64,000 nt of DNA from Mycobacterium barrassiae. GTDB taxonomy: Bacteria; Actinomycetota; Actinomycetes; Mycobacteriales; Mycobacteriaceae. Numbering within the stretch: position 1 is the first letter of the stretch; each line of letters opens with the position of its first letter. The position numbers were made by a program, and so were the translations under genes. Shown piece after piece: positions 18,736-27,863 of the stretch. The notes under the pieces are model-generated. The model searched no databases, was not told the DNA's origin, and saw nothing but the letters and a program-made list of their open reading frames with translations. Location of the stretch: positions 291,302 through 355,301 of the forward strand of contig NZ_JACKUK010000025.1 in assembly GCF_025822765.1 (NCBI RefSeq). The letters are read 5' to 3'.

Positions 18736-19785
18736 CTAACTGCGGATGGCGTCGATCGTCCAGGTCGGCAGGATAGGTGCCTTCGTCAGGAAGTGGTCGC
18801 CCTGGCCGTTGCTGCGCAGCAGTACCTGAGTGCGCATGATGCAACAGCCCATCCGGACCATCGCGAAAATCTCGTACCAGTCCAGGTTTTCGAGTTTCCT
18901 GCCGATCATCTCCTCGAACCTGCCGACCACCGTGCTGCGGCCGTCGAAGCCGGGCAGCTCCGGGTCGAGATCGAGTCCGTTGACCTCCAGCATCTGCTTA
19001 CGCGTCGCCAGCCACCAGGCGAAGTCGGCCTCGGCCGGGCACACACACGCCTGTTCCCAGTCCAGCGCTCCGACGAGTTGGCCGGCGTCGTCGAAGATCG
19101 CGTTGGACATGCGGGCATCACCCCAACAGATCGTCGGCGGTGCCGTCTCCTCAGGCTGTTGTCGGCGCAGCCACTCGAACGCCTCGGTGAGGACGTCGGG
19201 CACCTGGTTGTCGGATCCCCAGCGCGCGTACTCGTGCCACCACGCGAGCTCCGCCGACACCCCGAACCCGGCGGGCCGCTCCAGCCACGGCGCCTCGTCG
19301 ACCGGAATGCGTTGCAGCCTCACGAGTGTTTCGAGGAACGCGTCGTGTGCGCGGCGCTGCACCTCGGGGCCCGCGTCGTGCATCCAGCCTCGCGTGGCGT
19401 ACGAGGTGTCGGACGGCGTGTGTCCGATGATGCGTGGCATCACAAGGAATTTCGAGCCGATCCACGCGCGGTCGGGTTCATAGAGGATCGGCGACGGCGT
19501 CGCGATGCCGTACTCGTGGAGCAGTTCCTGCGTCAGCGTCTGCGCGCCGAGATCGTATTCGCGAAAAATCCCACCGCCGCTCGGCGGAATCCGGATGACG
19601 TACTCGTTCGTCTCGCCGTTGACCTCGGCGGAGAACACCAGGCTTTCGCTGGACCATCCCGCCGCCCGATTGGCGGTACTCAGTTCCGACACGTTCGCTT
19701 CCCCGGCGAAGCGGTGCTCGAACCACTGCTGCAACTGCGCCCGGGTGGCAGCGAGGTCGCGTTGGACGAGCGTGATGCCAGCCAT
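18736..19785 (-). CDS. Aminoglycoside phosphotransferase-fold (APH/ACAD10-like) protein
   Basis: A 349-residue APH-superfamily phosphotransferase. The catalytic loop reads ICWGDARMSNAIFDD (Trp replacing the usual His of HGD, typical of the ACAD10-like branch in mycobacteria) and the metal site is GALDWEQA. N-terminal strands with YVIRIPP provide the ATP lysine/arginine region. The start is ATG at 19785; further upstream sequence does not continue the family. Mycobacteria carry many of these, often tied to lipid or acyl-CoA metabolism, and antibiotic resistance should not be inferred. Divergent from the hydrolase at 19869. Confidence 0.85.
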   Translation of the reverse strand: MAGITLVQRDLAATRAQLQQWFEHRFAGEANVSELSTANRAAGWSSESLVFSAEVNGETNEYVIRIPPSGGGIFREYDLGAQTLTQELLHEYGIATPSPILYEPDRAWIGSKFLVMPRIIGHTPSDTSYATRGWMHDAGPEVQRRAHDAFLETLVRLQRIPVDEAPWLERPAGFGVSAELAWWHEYARWGSDNQVPDVLTEAFEWLRRQQPEETAPPTICWGDARMSNAIFDDAGQLVGALDWEQACVCPAEADFAWWLATRKQMLEVNGLDLDPELPGFDGRSTVVGRFEEMIGRKLENLDWYEIFAMVRMGCCIMRTQVLLRSNGQGDHFLTKAPILPTWTIDAIRS

Positions 19786-19868
19786 GCGGAACAGATTTAC
19801 ACAGCACCCGCGAGATGTAAAGAAACAACCCTTTACGTTTCGCTGGTTAAATGTAATACGCTTCGTCG

Positions 19869-20702
19869 ATGACCCAGCCGCTGACGTTCGGAGACATCGC
19901 CGACACGACCAGACCACTCGCGGTCCTCGTCCACGGTTTCCCCGACACCCCGCACACCTGGCGACATCTCGGCCCCGACCTGGCGGACCGCGGCTATCGC
20001 GTGGTCGCGCCGTGGCTGCCCGGCTACGACGCACCCGTGGGCAAGCCGGTCAGCGTCGGCACCTATGTGCGCCACGTGTTGGACGTCCGGGCGGAGCACC
20101 ATGGTGACGAACGCGCCGTGCTCATCGGTCACGACTGGGGCGCCAACGCCGGATACGGCGTCGTAGCCACCGACCGTAAAGCGTTCAGTCGCTTCGTCGC
20201 TCTGGCCGTGCCTCCGGCCGTGGCGCTGGCGACCGGGATCTTCACCTATCCCCAACTCAAGCGGTCGTTCTACATCTGGTTCATCCAGCAGGTCGGCCTC
20301 GCCGAGGCCGCACTGGTGCAGCCGGGCTTCTGGGAGTCGTTGTGGGCCGACTGGTCGCCGGGTTACGACCCGACCGACGATGTTGCTGAACTGCGCAAAT
20401 ACGTCACCGCCGAGAACATCTCCGACGTCGTCGGCCCGTATCGTGCGTCGTTCAATCCTCAGTTCGCCGATCTGGATGCCACCGACGAATCCGTGGCGTC
20501 GATGCAGCCTCCTCCGGTGCCGACGCTGTGCCTGCACGGCGCCAACGACGGTGCGATCGGCGCCGAGCTGCTCAGCGACGTGGCCACACATCTGCCTACC
20601 GCAGGATCGAACTTCGAAATCGTCGACGGGGTAGGGCATTTCCTGCATCTGGAACAGCCCACCGTCATCGCCTCGAAGATCGCGGACTGGCTCGGTCGCT
20701 AG
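19869..20702 (+). CDS. Alpha/beta hydrolase, epoxide hydrolase-like
   Basis: A 277-residue alpha/beta-hydrolase with an Asp nucleophile (GHDWGAN, Asp89), the HGFP oxyanion motif at ~22-25, a late acid in GANDGA and catalytic His in GVGHFLH. The Asp nucleophile and HGxP point to the epoxide hydrolase/haloalkane dehalogenase branch rather than esterases. The stop overlaps the stop of the convergent TetR gene by 4 bp (20699-20702). Promoter region shared with the 18736-19785 gene. Substrate unknown. Confidence 0.85.
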   Translation: MTQPLTFGDIADTTRPLAVLVHGFPDTPHTWRHLGPDLADRGYRVVAPWLPGYDAPVGKPVSVGTYVRHVLDVRAEHHGDERAVLIGHDWGANAGYGVVATDRKAFSRFVALAVPPAVALATGIFTYPQLKRSFYIWFIQQVGLAEAALVQPGFWESLWADWSPGYDPTDDVAELRKYVTAENISDVVGPYRASFNPQFADLDATDESVASMQPPPVPTLCLHGANDGAIGAELLSDVATHLPTAGSNFEIVDGVGHFLHLEQPTVIASKIADWLGR

Positions 20703-21265
20703 CCGTTGACCACCCGCGGTAGGCGGCGACGGGACCGTCCGAGACCTGCGGCGTGCCGCAACTCGGCGAGGAACTGCTCGGGTGTTCCACCGCCGATGAG
20801 GTAGTGGCACACCGCGATTCGCACGACGGCGGCCGCCGCGACTTCACTGTCGTCGCCTGGGATGATCCGGGCGATCCGCTCATGGATGATCGGAAGCACC
20901 CGTTGCATCTGTTGCAGCACATGCTCCGGTTCGATGTCGGCGAGTGAGCCCAGCGAGTAGGTGCTCTGAAACTCGACGATGAACCGCAGAGCGGCGTCGA
21001 GCCGGTCGGGCCCGCTGAGGCCGGTGATCGCCGCGGCGAGGCCGGCGTCGAAGTTGTCCTGTTCGTAGAGGGCGAATGCCTCGAGCAGCCCCTCTTTGGA
21101 TCCGAAGTACCGGTACAGGGTCGGACGTGACACCTTGGCTTCCGCCGCCACGTCCGAGAGCTGCAACTTGCGCCTGCCGTCCCTGGCGAGCACGACGAAG
21201 GTGGCGGCGAGGATTCGTCGCCTCATCGACGGATCCGCGTCGCCGGAAGGGCGGGAAGCCACCAT
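20699..21265 (-). CDS. TetR family transcriptional regulator
   Basis: An ~188-residue one-component repressor. The N-terminal helix-turn-helix is clear (LSDVAAEAKVSRPTLYRYFGSKEGLLEAF), and the C-terminal ~120 residues form the ligand/dimer domain with no recognisable family. ATG at 21265 is preferred because AAAGGA lies 6 bases upstream; a GTG at 21298 would add 11 residues. It is divergent from the di-iron-like hydrolase gene at 21389, whose operon it may control. Confidence 0.88.
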   Translation of the reverse strand: MVASRPSGDADPSMRRRILAATFVVLARDGRRKLQLSDVAAEAKVSRPTLYRYFGSKEGLLEAFALYEQDNFDAGLAAAITGLSGPDRLDAALRFIVEFQSTYSLGSLADIEPEHVLQQMQRVLPIIHERIARIIPGDDSEVAAAAVVRIAVCHYLIGGGTPEQFLAELRHAAGLGRSRRRLPRVVNG

Positions 21266-21388
21266 CGCGTCCTTTACATCCAATAGTCCAAATGTCACAC
21301 TAGCGCTATCCAGGGCCTCGGTGTCGGATAGCCGATAAGTGACACTGTTGGTGCCAATGTTAAGCCCGCGCAGGGGAGGTGGCGGCCG

Positions 21389-22324
21389 GTGACGGACCTG
21401 GTCGTTCGCAAGATCGCCTGGGAGTTCGACGCGACCGTGCCCTTCAAGTGGCAGCCGGTGAACCCCGAGTTCGGCCTATTCTGCAATGCGTTCACCTTCA
21501 TCGCCGTGCCGTTCGAGCGCTACATCGTCAGCGTCGTACGCAAAGCCGAAGACAAACTCGGCGACGACCCCGCGGTTGCCGCGGAAGCCGACGCGTTTCT
21601 GCGGCAGGAGGCGCAGCACGCGTCGGCGCACCGCAAGCACATGCTCGCCCTCGTGGCGTGCTACCCCGAACTCGAACGGTGTTACGAGGACGCCTGCGCG
21701 GCCTACGACCGACTCCTCGACGAGCAGCCCGTCGAGTTCCACGCTGCGTACATCGCCAATCTCGAGGCGACGTTCACGCCCCTGTTCAAAGTCCTTCTGG
21801 ACAACCGGGATTCGTTGTTCACCGGGGGCGACTGGCGCGTTGCGTCGCTGATGATGTGGCATTTCGTCGAGGAGATCGAGCACCGCAGTTCGGGGCTGAT
21901 TCTGTGCAGGCATATCAATCCCGATCCCTGGTATCGGGTCAAGCACATCAAGGGCACCTTCAGCCACGTCGGCTCGGTCATGGAGGGGATCGCGACGACC
22001 ATCGACGACGTCGTGCCCTTCGAGGATCGCGGCCTCTCTGCGGTCGGGCTGCTGTCCGGTGGATTCTTCACCCGCGAGTTCAGGAACCGGCTACCAAGCC
22101 GCAAGCGGCGACCGACCGGCCCGCCCTCGCTGTTCCATGCCGTTCCGACGATGCAGTTGGTGAAGATGGCGTGGCGGCTGGCGCTGTCGCAGACCCCACG
22201 CCACGATCCCGCCGATCAGCCGCTACCGGATTGGGCAGACACCTGGATGCGTGAATACGACCGTGGTACCGATATGACGAAGTTCTTTGGATTCTCTGGT
22301 TCCTCCGGAACCGCAGAAAGGTAG
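21389..22324 (+). CDS. Putative metal-dependent hydrolase (PF10118-like)
   Basis: A 311-residue protein of the 'predicted metal-dependent hydrolase' family, with a ferritin-like helical arrangement of metal ligands: FLRQEAQHASAHRKH (~residues 73-87) and WHFVEEIEHRSSG (~155-167) supply Glu/His ligands. The start is GTG at 21389 after a GGAGG-containing leader. Followed after 5 bp by the 22330 gene, so the two are cotranscribed. The family is poorly characterised; a carboxylate-bridged di-metal centre is the inference, not a demonstrated activity. Confidence 0.8.
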   Translation: MTDLVVRKIAWEFDATVPFKWQPVNPEFGLFCNAFTFIAVPFERYIVSVVRKAEDKLGDDPAVAAEADAFLRQEAQHASAHRKHMLALVACYPELERCYEDACAAYDRLLDEQPVEFHAAYIANLEATFTPLFKVLLDNRDSLFTGGDWRVASLMMWHFVEEIEHRSSGLILCRHINPDPWYRVKHIKGTFSHVGSVMEGIATTIDDVVPFEDRGLSAVGLLSGGFFTREFRNRLPSRKRRPTGPPSLFHAVPTMQLVKMAWRLALSQTPRHDPADQPLPDWADTWMREYDRGTDMTKFFGFSGSSGTAER

Positions 22325-22329
22325 CCGCA

Positions 22330-23493
22330 TTGCTGACGACGAACTACGGCGCTCTGGTGCCGGAAGATGAACTCCTCACCCACCAGATCGTCGACACCTT
22401 CGCCACCGTCAGCCAGTCGGATCCATCCTGGACCGAGAAGATCTGGACCATCGCCCACGCCAGGGACAACTCGCTACAGGTGGTGCTCGGCGTCGGCAAG
22501 TACACCAACCGCGGCGTCTTCGACGGGGCGGCCGGCGTATGCCGCGGCACCGAGCAGTGGACGGTGCGGGCCGGCCGTCGGTTGTCGTCGGACCCGGCGG
22601 GCACCCACGTCGGGCCCATCCATTACCGCGTGGTGGACCCGCTGCGTACTGTCCAGGTGCGTCTGGACGCAACGGAGCACGTGCCCATCGCGTTCGACGT
22701 CAAGCTGAGCGGAAGTTTCGATGCGGCACTGGAGGATCCGTGGCCGGACCGTAGCCCCGACGGCTACCGCGTTACGCACAACGTGCTGCGGTATCACCAG
22801 ATCGGGGTGGCTTCCGGATGGGTGGAGCTCGACGGTGAGCGCACCGAAATCAAGTCGGACGAGTGGATTTCGATCCGGGACCATTCGTGGGGGCTGAGGC
22901 CGGGTGTCGGCAAGCCGATTCCGGGACTGCCCCGAGGGGGCCGGAAGATCAAGCAGATGTTCATGACGTGGCTGCCGATGACGATGACGCGTCAGGACGG
23001 GTCGACCTATTCGCTGTTCGTCATGTACCAGGAGGAGCGCGGCGATGGATTCCTCGAGATCCGTTCCCAGGCAGAGCAACAGAACTACGACGGCAGCTCG
23101 CACCGCTTCGCGGCCGTCGAACAGGACATGTATTTCCAGGACGACAACCGTCGGTTCACGCACGGCACCGTGACGCTGGTCGACTCCGATGGCTCCAAAC
23201 GGCCGCTCAAGATCACGGCGGCCGGACCCGGCGGGTTTCATCTCGGTACCGCCGGCTACTACGGCTGGAACGACTGGGTGTACGGCCAGTGGGTCGGCGA
23301 ACTCAGGGTCGAGGGCAATCACGTCGTCGACTGCGACAAGCCCGAGAAGGCGCGCGAACTCCATCAGCTCCGCGATCTGTTGGTGCGGGTGGAGGATCCC
23401 GTCGAGGGCGGCGTCGGGTTGGGCAACGCCGAGACGTTCGCCCTCGGCGCGTTCCCGGAGCGGGGGCTCACCGCCGAGCACTCATTTCTGTGA
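22330..23493 (+). CDS. Conserved hypothetical, possible lipocalin/CrtC-like fold
   Basis: A 387-residue soluble protein without a signal peptide. I recognise no catalytic motif. Its pattern of short strands with repeated W/G turns (EWISIRDHSWGLR in the middle; YYGWNDWVYGQWVGEL later) resembles two-domain lipocalin-like proteins such as carotenoid hydratase or AttH relatives. The start is TTG at 22330, 5 bp after the preceding gene and preceded by GAAAGGTAG. Tight coupling to the metal-dependent hydrolase suggests both act on the same hydrophobic substrate; this is inference. Confidence 0.65.
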   Translation: MLTTNYGALVPEDELLTHQIVDTFATVSQSDPSWTEKIWTIAHARDNSLQVVLGVGKYTNRGVFDGAAGVCRGTEQWTVRAGRRLSSDPAGTHVGPIHYRVVDPLRTVQVRLDATEHVPIAFDVKLSGSFDAALEDPWPDRSPDGYRVTHNVLRYHQIGVASGWVELDGERTEIKSDEWISIRDHSWGLRPGVGKPIPGLPRGGRKIKQMFMTWLPMTMTRQDGSTYSLFVMYQEERGDGFLEIRSQAEQQNYDGSSHRFAAVEQDMYFQDDNRRFTHGTVTLVDSDGSKRPLKITAAGPGGFHLGTAGYYGWNDWVYGQWVGELRVEGNHVVDCDKPEKARELHQLRDLLVRVEDPVEGGVGLGNAETFALGAFPERGLTAEHSFL

Positions 23494-23540
23494 GCCGGCG
23501 CTCCAGTTTCTGATGCACGGCCCAGCTAGGAACCCTTCGC

Positions 23541-23572
23541 GCGCTAGCTGAGTATTGTGTACTATACCTAGC
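23541..23572 (+). promoter_or_regulatory. AT-rich imperfect inverted repeat upstream of the Fe-S protein gene
   Basis: GCTAG...AGTA / TACT...CTAGC half-sites surround TTGTG directly before the ATG at 23573; the two halves differ in spacing by one base. AT content is much higher than in the surroundings. It could be an operator overlapping a leaderless promoter. Weak evidence. Confidence 0.3.
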
Positions 23573-24604
23573 ATGACCAACAGCATCCCCGCGCGACGGG
23601 CCGACCACCCGACGGTGCGCAAGGTGCGAGCCCGCAAGACGGCGAAGCCCGGGGTGATCGATGCCGACTGGCTGCGCCAGGTGTGTCTGGATGCGGGTGT
23701 CGACGATGTCGCGTTCGCGAGCGTCGACAACCCAGACCTGGCATCTGAACGCGAACATGTCGAGGGCGCGTTACCCGGTGCAGCGAGTTTCATCTCGCTG
23801 GTGGTGAAGATGAACCGCGACAACGTCCGGTCGACGGCGCGCAGCGTGGCCAACCAGGAGTTCCACCGCAGCGGCGAGATCATGAACGAAGCGGCGCACC
23901 GGATCACCCGTGCATTGGAAGACGCCGGCTATCGCGCCATCAACCCGTCGATGTCGTTCCCGATGGAGATGGACAGATTCCCGGGGCGCATCTGGGTGGT
24001 GGCGCACAAACCCGTCGCCGTCGCGGCCGGATTGGGCGTGATGGGGATCCATCGCAACGTCATCCACCCGAAGTTCGGCAACTTCATTCTTCTCGGCACG
24101 GTTCTGGTCGCATCACCGATCAGCGAATACGGTCAGCCGCTGGACTACTCGCCGTGTCTGGAATGCAAGCTGTGCGTCGCGGCCTGCCCGGTCGGTGCGA
24201 TCAAGAAGGACGGCGAGTTCGACTTCCTCGCGTGCTCGGTGCACAACTACCGCGAGTTCATGGGCGGCTTCACCGACTGGGTTCAGACCATCGCCGACAG
24301 TGAGGACGCGGCCGACTTCCGTTCGCGGGTAAGCGATTCCGAGAATGCATCGATGTGGCAGAGCCTGTCGTTCAAGGCCAACTACAAAGCGGCGTACTGC
24401 CTGGCGGTGTGCCCGGCAGGTGAGGACGTCATCGAGCCCTACCTCGATGACCGCAAGGGTTTCATGGACCTCGTCCTCAAGCCGTTGCAGGAGAAGAAGG
24501 AGACGCTCTACGTGCTGCCCAACTCGGTGGCCAAGGAGCATGCGGAACGCCGATTCCCGCACAAACAGGTCAAGGTGGTCGACAGCGGAATCGCCGGCCG
24601 GTAG
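23573..24604 (+). CDS. 4Fe-4S double-cluster protein, QueG/reductive-dehalogenase-like
   Basis: A ~343-residue redox protein. One ferredoxin-type cluster motif is complete (CLECKLCVAACPVG, ~residue 195-208); further cysteines are in FLACSVHN and CLAVCPAGED (~275), consistent with a second 4Fe-4S cluster as in epoxyqueuosine reductase and the C-terminal part of reductive dehalogenases. No cobalamin-binding signature can be read with confidence. ATG at 23573 is preferred to a TTG six codons earlier. Possibly the electron-transfer member of the 21389-24604 cluster; partner unknown. Confidence 0.8.
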   Translation: MTNSIPARRADHPTVRKVRARKTAKPGVIDADWLRQVCLDAGVDDVAFASVDNPDLASEREHVEGALPGAASFISLVVKMNRDNVRSTARSVANQEFHRSGEIMNEAAHRITRALEDAGYRAINPSMSFPMEMDRFPGRIWVVAHKPVAVAAGLGVMGIHRNVIHPKFGNFILLGTVLVASPISEYGQPLDYSPCLECKLCVAACPVGAIKKDGEFDFLACSVHNYREFMGGFTDWVQTIADSEDAADFRSRVSDSENASMWQSLSFKANYKAAYCLAVCPAGEDVIEPYLDDRKGFMDLVLKPLQEKKETLYVLPNSVAKEHAERRFPHKQVKVVDSGIAGR

Positions 24605-24647
24605 GGGCCCTGAAATAAATTGATCGCACCCCGACGTTTGGCAGTTC

Positions 24648-25370
24648 ATGAAGATCGTCGAGGTGGCGGCGTTGCGCGCCAAGTTCATTCGCCGCTTGGC
24701 GGTCGGTATTGCCGTGGTGGCGTTTTCGGTCGTTGCAGGGCCGACGGGCGTCGCTGCGGCACAGGCAAACGACTGTCCTGACATCCAGGTCGTGTTCGCG
24801 CGGGGGACCGGCGAGCCGGCCGGCGCGGGACGGGTGGGCGATGCGTTCGTCGACGCACTGCGGCCGCTGGTACCTGGCAAGACGCTGTCGGTGTACGCCG
24901 TCAACTACCCGGCCACACTGGACTTCCTGCGCGCGGCGGACGGCGCCAACGACGCGAGCGCGTTCGTGCAGAGCACCGCCGTGAACTGCCCCGACACCAA
25001 AATGGTGCTCGGGGGCTATTCGCAGGGCGCCGCGGTGATCGACATCATCACGGTGGCCGCAACGCCGACGTGGTCGTTCGTCAACCCGATGCCGCCAACC
25101 GTCGCCGACCACGTCGCCGCCGTCGCGGTGTTCGGCAATCCCTCGATCAAACTGCTCGGTGGACCGCTGACCACGCTGAGCCCGCAGTACGGCTACAAGA
25201 CCATCGATTTGTGCAACGGCGCCGACCCGGTGTGCTCCAGCGGTGATGACCGGCCCGCTCACAGCCAGTACGTCGAGGCCGGATTGACCACGCAGGCAGC
25301 GCAATTCGTCGCCAACCGACTGACCACCGAGGCGCCGATCAGCACACTGGCGGGCTCAACGCACAGCTGA
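24648..25370 (+). CDS. Secreted cutinase-family serine esterase
   Basis: A 240-residue protein with an N-terminal signal peptide (basic N-region, hydrophobic core ~residues 17-36, AAAQA cleavage region). Cutinase fold: VVFARGTGEPAG oxyanion region, nucleophile Ser125 in GYSQG, Asp in NGADPVC, His in AHSQY, and paired cysteines near both ends (NDCPD, VNCPD). Mycobacterial cutinase-like proteins are exported esterases/phospholipases acting on lipids. The start is ATG at 24648. Ends just before hairpin C1, convergent with pth. Confidence 0.9.
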   Translation: MKIVEVAALRAKFIRRLAVGIAVVAFSVVAGPTGVAAAQANDCPDIQVVFARGTGEPAGAGRVGDAFVDALRPLVPGKTLSVYAVNYPATLDFLRAADGANDASAFVQSTAVNCPDTKMVLGGYSQGAAVIDIITVAATPTWSFVNPMPPTVADHVAAVAVFGNPSIKLLGGPLTTLSPQYGYKTIDLCNGADPVCSSGDDRPAHSQYVEAGLTTQAAQFVANRLTTEAPISTLAGSTHS

Positions 25371-25387
25371 CTTCCTGCGCCCTCCGC

Positions 25388-25443
25388 CGAAACTGCGGGG
25401 AGATCGCGAGAATCGCGAAAAGTACGATCTCTCCACAGTTTCG
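25388..25443. repeat. Hairpin C1, family C, between cutinase gene and pth
   Basis: 19-nt arms CGAAACTGCGGGGAGATCG (25388-25406) and CGATCTCTCCACAGTTTCG (25425-25443) pair at 17 of 19 positions. The 18-nt loop contains GCGAAAAGTA immediately before the CGA of the right arm, the motif shared with C0, C2 and C3. It lies between two converging genes and may also terminate both. Confidence 0.85.
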
Positions 25444-25471
25444 ATGTGCTGGTGACTTTCGATGCGCGCAA

Positions 25472-26050
25472 CTAGCCCCAGGCGTGCACCGTGTTCTGCG
25501 CCGGCTCCAGCCCCTGTGCGAGCAATAGCTCGGTGGCGTCGGCGGCCTGCTCGCAGATCGTCGGCACCTCTTTCCACTCAGCCGAGGTGAACGTCCCGAG
25601 CACGAACGCCGCGCCCTCCATCCGCCCGGGCGGACGACCGATTCCGATGCGTACCCGTTGGAAGTCGTTGGTGCCCAACGCAGATCCCACCGACCGCAGT
25701 CCGTTGTGGCCGGCCACACCGCCGCCGGACTTCAGCCGGATCCGCCCGAAGTCGATGTCGAGCTCGTCGTGGATGACGATGATGTCCGCGGGCGCCACCG
25801 AATAGAACTTCGCCAGCGGCGCGACCTGGCGCCCAGACTCGTTCATGTAGCAGCGCGGTTTGGCGAGCACCACTGAACGGCCGCCGAGCCGGCCGGTGAC
25901 CACCTCGGCCCCCGACTTCTTGTGCACCTTGAAGCCCGAGCCGATGCGATCGGCCAGGATGTCGGCGACGAGGAAACCGAGGTTGTGCCGCGTCGTGGCG
26001 TATTGCGGACCGGGATTGCCGAGGCCGACCACGAGTTGAGGTTCGGCCAT
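25472..26050 (-). CDS. pth: Peptidyl-tRNA hydrolase
   Basis: A 192-residue enzyme that frees stalled peptidyl-tRNA by hydrolysing the ester bond; essential. Active-site elements: [15 protein letters not shown] (Asn12, His22) and VIHDELD with the catalytic Asp. The C-terminal substrate helix region, [12 protein letters not shown], is intact. The start is ATG at 26050, six bases downstream of the rplY stop, so it is cotranscribed with rplY as in other mycobacteria (Rv1014c-Rv1015c). Confidence 0.97.
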   Translation of the reverse strand: MAEPQLVVGLGNPGPQYATTRHNLGFLVADILADRIGSGFKVHKKSGAEVVTGRLGGRSVVLAKPRCYMNESGRQVAPLAKFYSVAPADIIVIHDELDIDFGRIRLKSGGGVAGHNGLRSVGSALGTNDFQRVRIGIGRPPGRMEGAAFVLGTFTSAEWKEVPTICEQAADATELLLAQGLEPAQNTVHAWG

Positions 26051-26056
26051 GTCCCG

Positions 26057-26731
26057 CTACTCCGATTCCGCGGCGGGTGCCTCTTCGCCTTCGGCGGCCT
26101 CGGCGGCGGCTTCGCCCTCGGGTGCTTCGCCCTCGGCCTCGCCCTCTTCACCGGCACCCTCAGCCTCGAGATCCTCGGCGGTCGGGGCGGCCACGACGTT
26201 GACGACCAGCGTCTCGGGATCGGAGACCAGCGAGACACCCTCGGGCAGCGCGATCGAACCCGCGGTGAACTGGGTGCCGATCTCGGCGCCCTCGACAGAC
26301 ACGGTGAGGTGCTCGGGGATGGACTGCACGTCGGCCTCGACGGTGATGGTGTTCGCGTCCTGGGTGACCAGGCTGCCGGAGATCGCCTCGCCCTCGACGA
26401 TGACGTTGACCTCAACCGTGACCTTCTCGCCGCGGCGCACGACCAGCAGGTCGGCGTGGGTGATGGTGCGGCGGATCGGGTGGATGTCCAGCGACTTGGT
26501 CAGCGCCAGCTGCTCCTTGCCCTCGATGTCGAGGGTGAGCACCGCGTTGGTGCCGGCGTGGCGCAGCACTGCGGCGAAGTCATGGGCGTTGAGCTCGAGA
26601 TGCTGCGGGTCGCTGCCGTGGCCGTAGAGGACGGCGACGACCTTGCCGTCGCGACGTGCGCGCCGCGAGGCGCCCTTGCCGGTTTGCGTGCGGACCGCAG
26701 CGGCGAGGTTGTTGGGTGCGTTCTTGGCCAT
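26057..26731 (-). CDS. rplY: 50S ribosomal protein L25/general stress protein Ctc
   Basis: A 224-residue two-domain L25 (TL5/CTC type) that binds 5S rRNA. The N-terminal RNA-binding domain starts [16 protein letters not shown]; the C-terminal beta domain is followed by an acidic, Ala/Glu-rich tail of ~40 residues, low in complexity as in other actinobacterial versions. ATG at 26731 gives the family start (MAKN) with AGGAG upstream; an in-frame upstream Met is rejected. First gene of the rplY-pth unit. Confidence 0.96.
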   Translation of the reverse strand: MAKNAPNNLAAAVRTQTGKGASRRARRDGKVVAVLYGHGSDPQHLELNAHDFAAVLRHAGTNAVLTLDIEGKEQLALTKSLDIHPIRRTITHADLLVVRRGEKVTVEVNVIVEGEAISGSLVTQDANTITVEADVQSIPEHLTVSVEGAEIGTQFTAGSIALPEGVSLVSDPETLVVNVVAAPTAEDLEAEGAGEEGEAEGEAPEGEAAAEAAEGEEAPAAESE

Positions 26732-26874
26732 CGGGTTCTGCTCCTGTCGTGTTCTGAGCACGGCCAGGGCGACATCCCTCGAAGAAGGTTCGCGTCGATA
26801 ACGGTGACCTGATGTTCGGCCACCCTCGCCGTGATTAGTAGCCAGGGTAGCCGGAGCTGCTGCTCAAGCCCAAA

Positions 26875-27744
26875 TCAGAGGGCGAACGTGGTGCCCGTGA
26901 GCTGCTCGGACAGCTCCCAGAGCGCGGCTGCCTTGGCGGCGTCGCGTGCCAGCGGACTGCGGAACGGGGTGGGGCCCGTCGGACCCCACATGGTGAACCG
27001 CGGCCCGATGAACGAGTTGCCGGGCAGGTCCTGCGCCGCCGCGTACAGCGTCTGGCGGGCGCCGAAGTCGGCGTCGGTGGCGAGCTTGTTGCCGAAGCCC
27101 ATCAGGGTGTCGCCGATCTTGCCGCCTGATTGCCCCTGCAGGTTGGTCGCCGAGTAGCCGGGGTGGGCGGCGTGCGCCTTGACGCGTGACCCCGCCGCGT
27201 CCAGGCGGCGCTGCAACTCCTTGGTGAACAGCAGGTTGGCCAGCTTCGACTGACCGTAGGCCGGCCATGCGAGGTACGGCCGCGCCTTCCAGTTCAGATC
27301 GTTCAGGTTGATCCAGCCGATCAGGTGCATCATCGACGACACGGTCACCACACGGTCGGTGATCTTCGGCAGCAGCAGGTTCGTGAGGGCGAAGTGGCCG
27401 AGATGGTTGGTGCCGATCTGGCTTTCGAACCCGTCGACGGTCAGCGCGTACGGCACCGCCATGATGCCGGCGTTGTTCACCAGCACGTCGACTTGGTCGA
27501 TGCTTTCGGCGAACGCGCGCACCGACGCCAGGTCCTGCAGGTCGAGTTGGCGAACCTCGACGTCACCTGTCATGGCTGCGGCGGCCTCGTCGCCCTTGGC
27601 TTTGTTGCGTACGGCCAGGATCGTCTTCGCGCCGACACGGGCCAACTCACGCGCGGTGACGAGGCCCAGCCCGCTATTGGCTCCAGTCACGATGACGGTA
27701 CGGCCGGCGAAGGACGGCAGATCGGCGGCGGTCCACTCAGTCAT
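26875..27744 (-). CDS. Short-chain dehydrogenase/reductase
   Basis: A 289-residue classical/retinol-dehydrogenase-type SDR. Cofactor motif TGANSGLG (~20-27), NNAG (~90), catalytic Ser in TVSSMMH and YGQSK (~residue 170). The arginine in AVRN after the second strand suggests NADP(H) preference. The start is ATG at 27744. No operon partner; transcribed away from the hairpin-flanked gene at 27864. Substrate unknown. Confidence 0.9.
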   Translation of the reverse strand: MTEWTAADLPSFAGRTVIVTGANSGLGLVTARELARVGAKTILAVRNKAKGDEAAAAMTGDVEVRQLDLQDLASVRAFAESIDQVDVLVNNAGIMAVPYALTVDGFESQIGTNHLGHFALTNLLLPKITDRVVTVSSMMHLIGWINLNDLNWKARPYLAWPAYGQSKLANLLFTKELQRRLDAAGSRVKAHAAHPGYSATNLQGQSGGKIGDTLMGFGNKLATDADFGARQTLYAAAQDLPGNSFIGPRFTMWGPTGPTPFRSPLARDAAKAAALWELSEQLTGTTFAL

Positions 27745-27771
27745 ACGGCCTACCCTACGGACACCATTCGC

Positions 27772-27828
27772 CGAAATGGCATTCCAGCAGCAAAAGTTCG
27801 AGTGACGGCCTGCTGGAATGCAATTTCG
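27772..27828. repeat. Hairpin C2, family C, upstream flank of the 27864 gene
   Basis: Arms CGAAATGGCATTCCAGCAG (27772-27790) and CTGCTGGAATGCAATTTCG (27810-27828) pair at 18 of 19 positions. The 19-nt loop reads CAAAAGTTCGAGTGACGGC on the coding strand of the adjacent gene. The ATG at 27864 is 35 bp away. Nearly the same sequence occurs inverted at 28719-28775. Confidence 0.93.
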
Positions 27829-27863
27829 CGGGCGATGTCGGTGCGACTCTGCAATATCTCGCC

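Noticed and set aside
18736-19785. Aminoglycoside resistance determinant
   Set aside because: The protein is only APH-fold (ACAD10-like); the catalytic loop differs from the true antibiotic kinases and mycobacteria have many such housekeeping paralogs.
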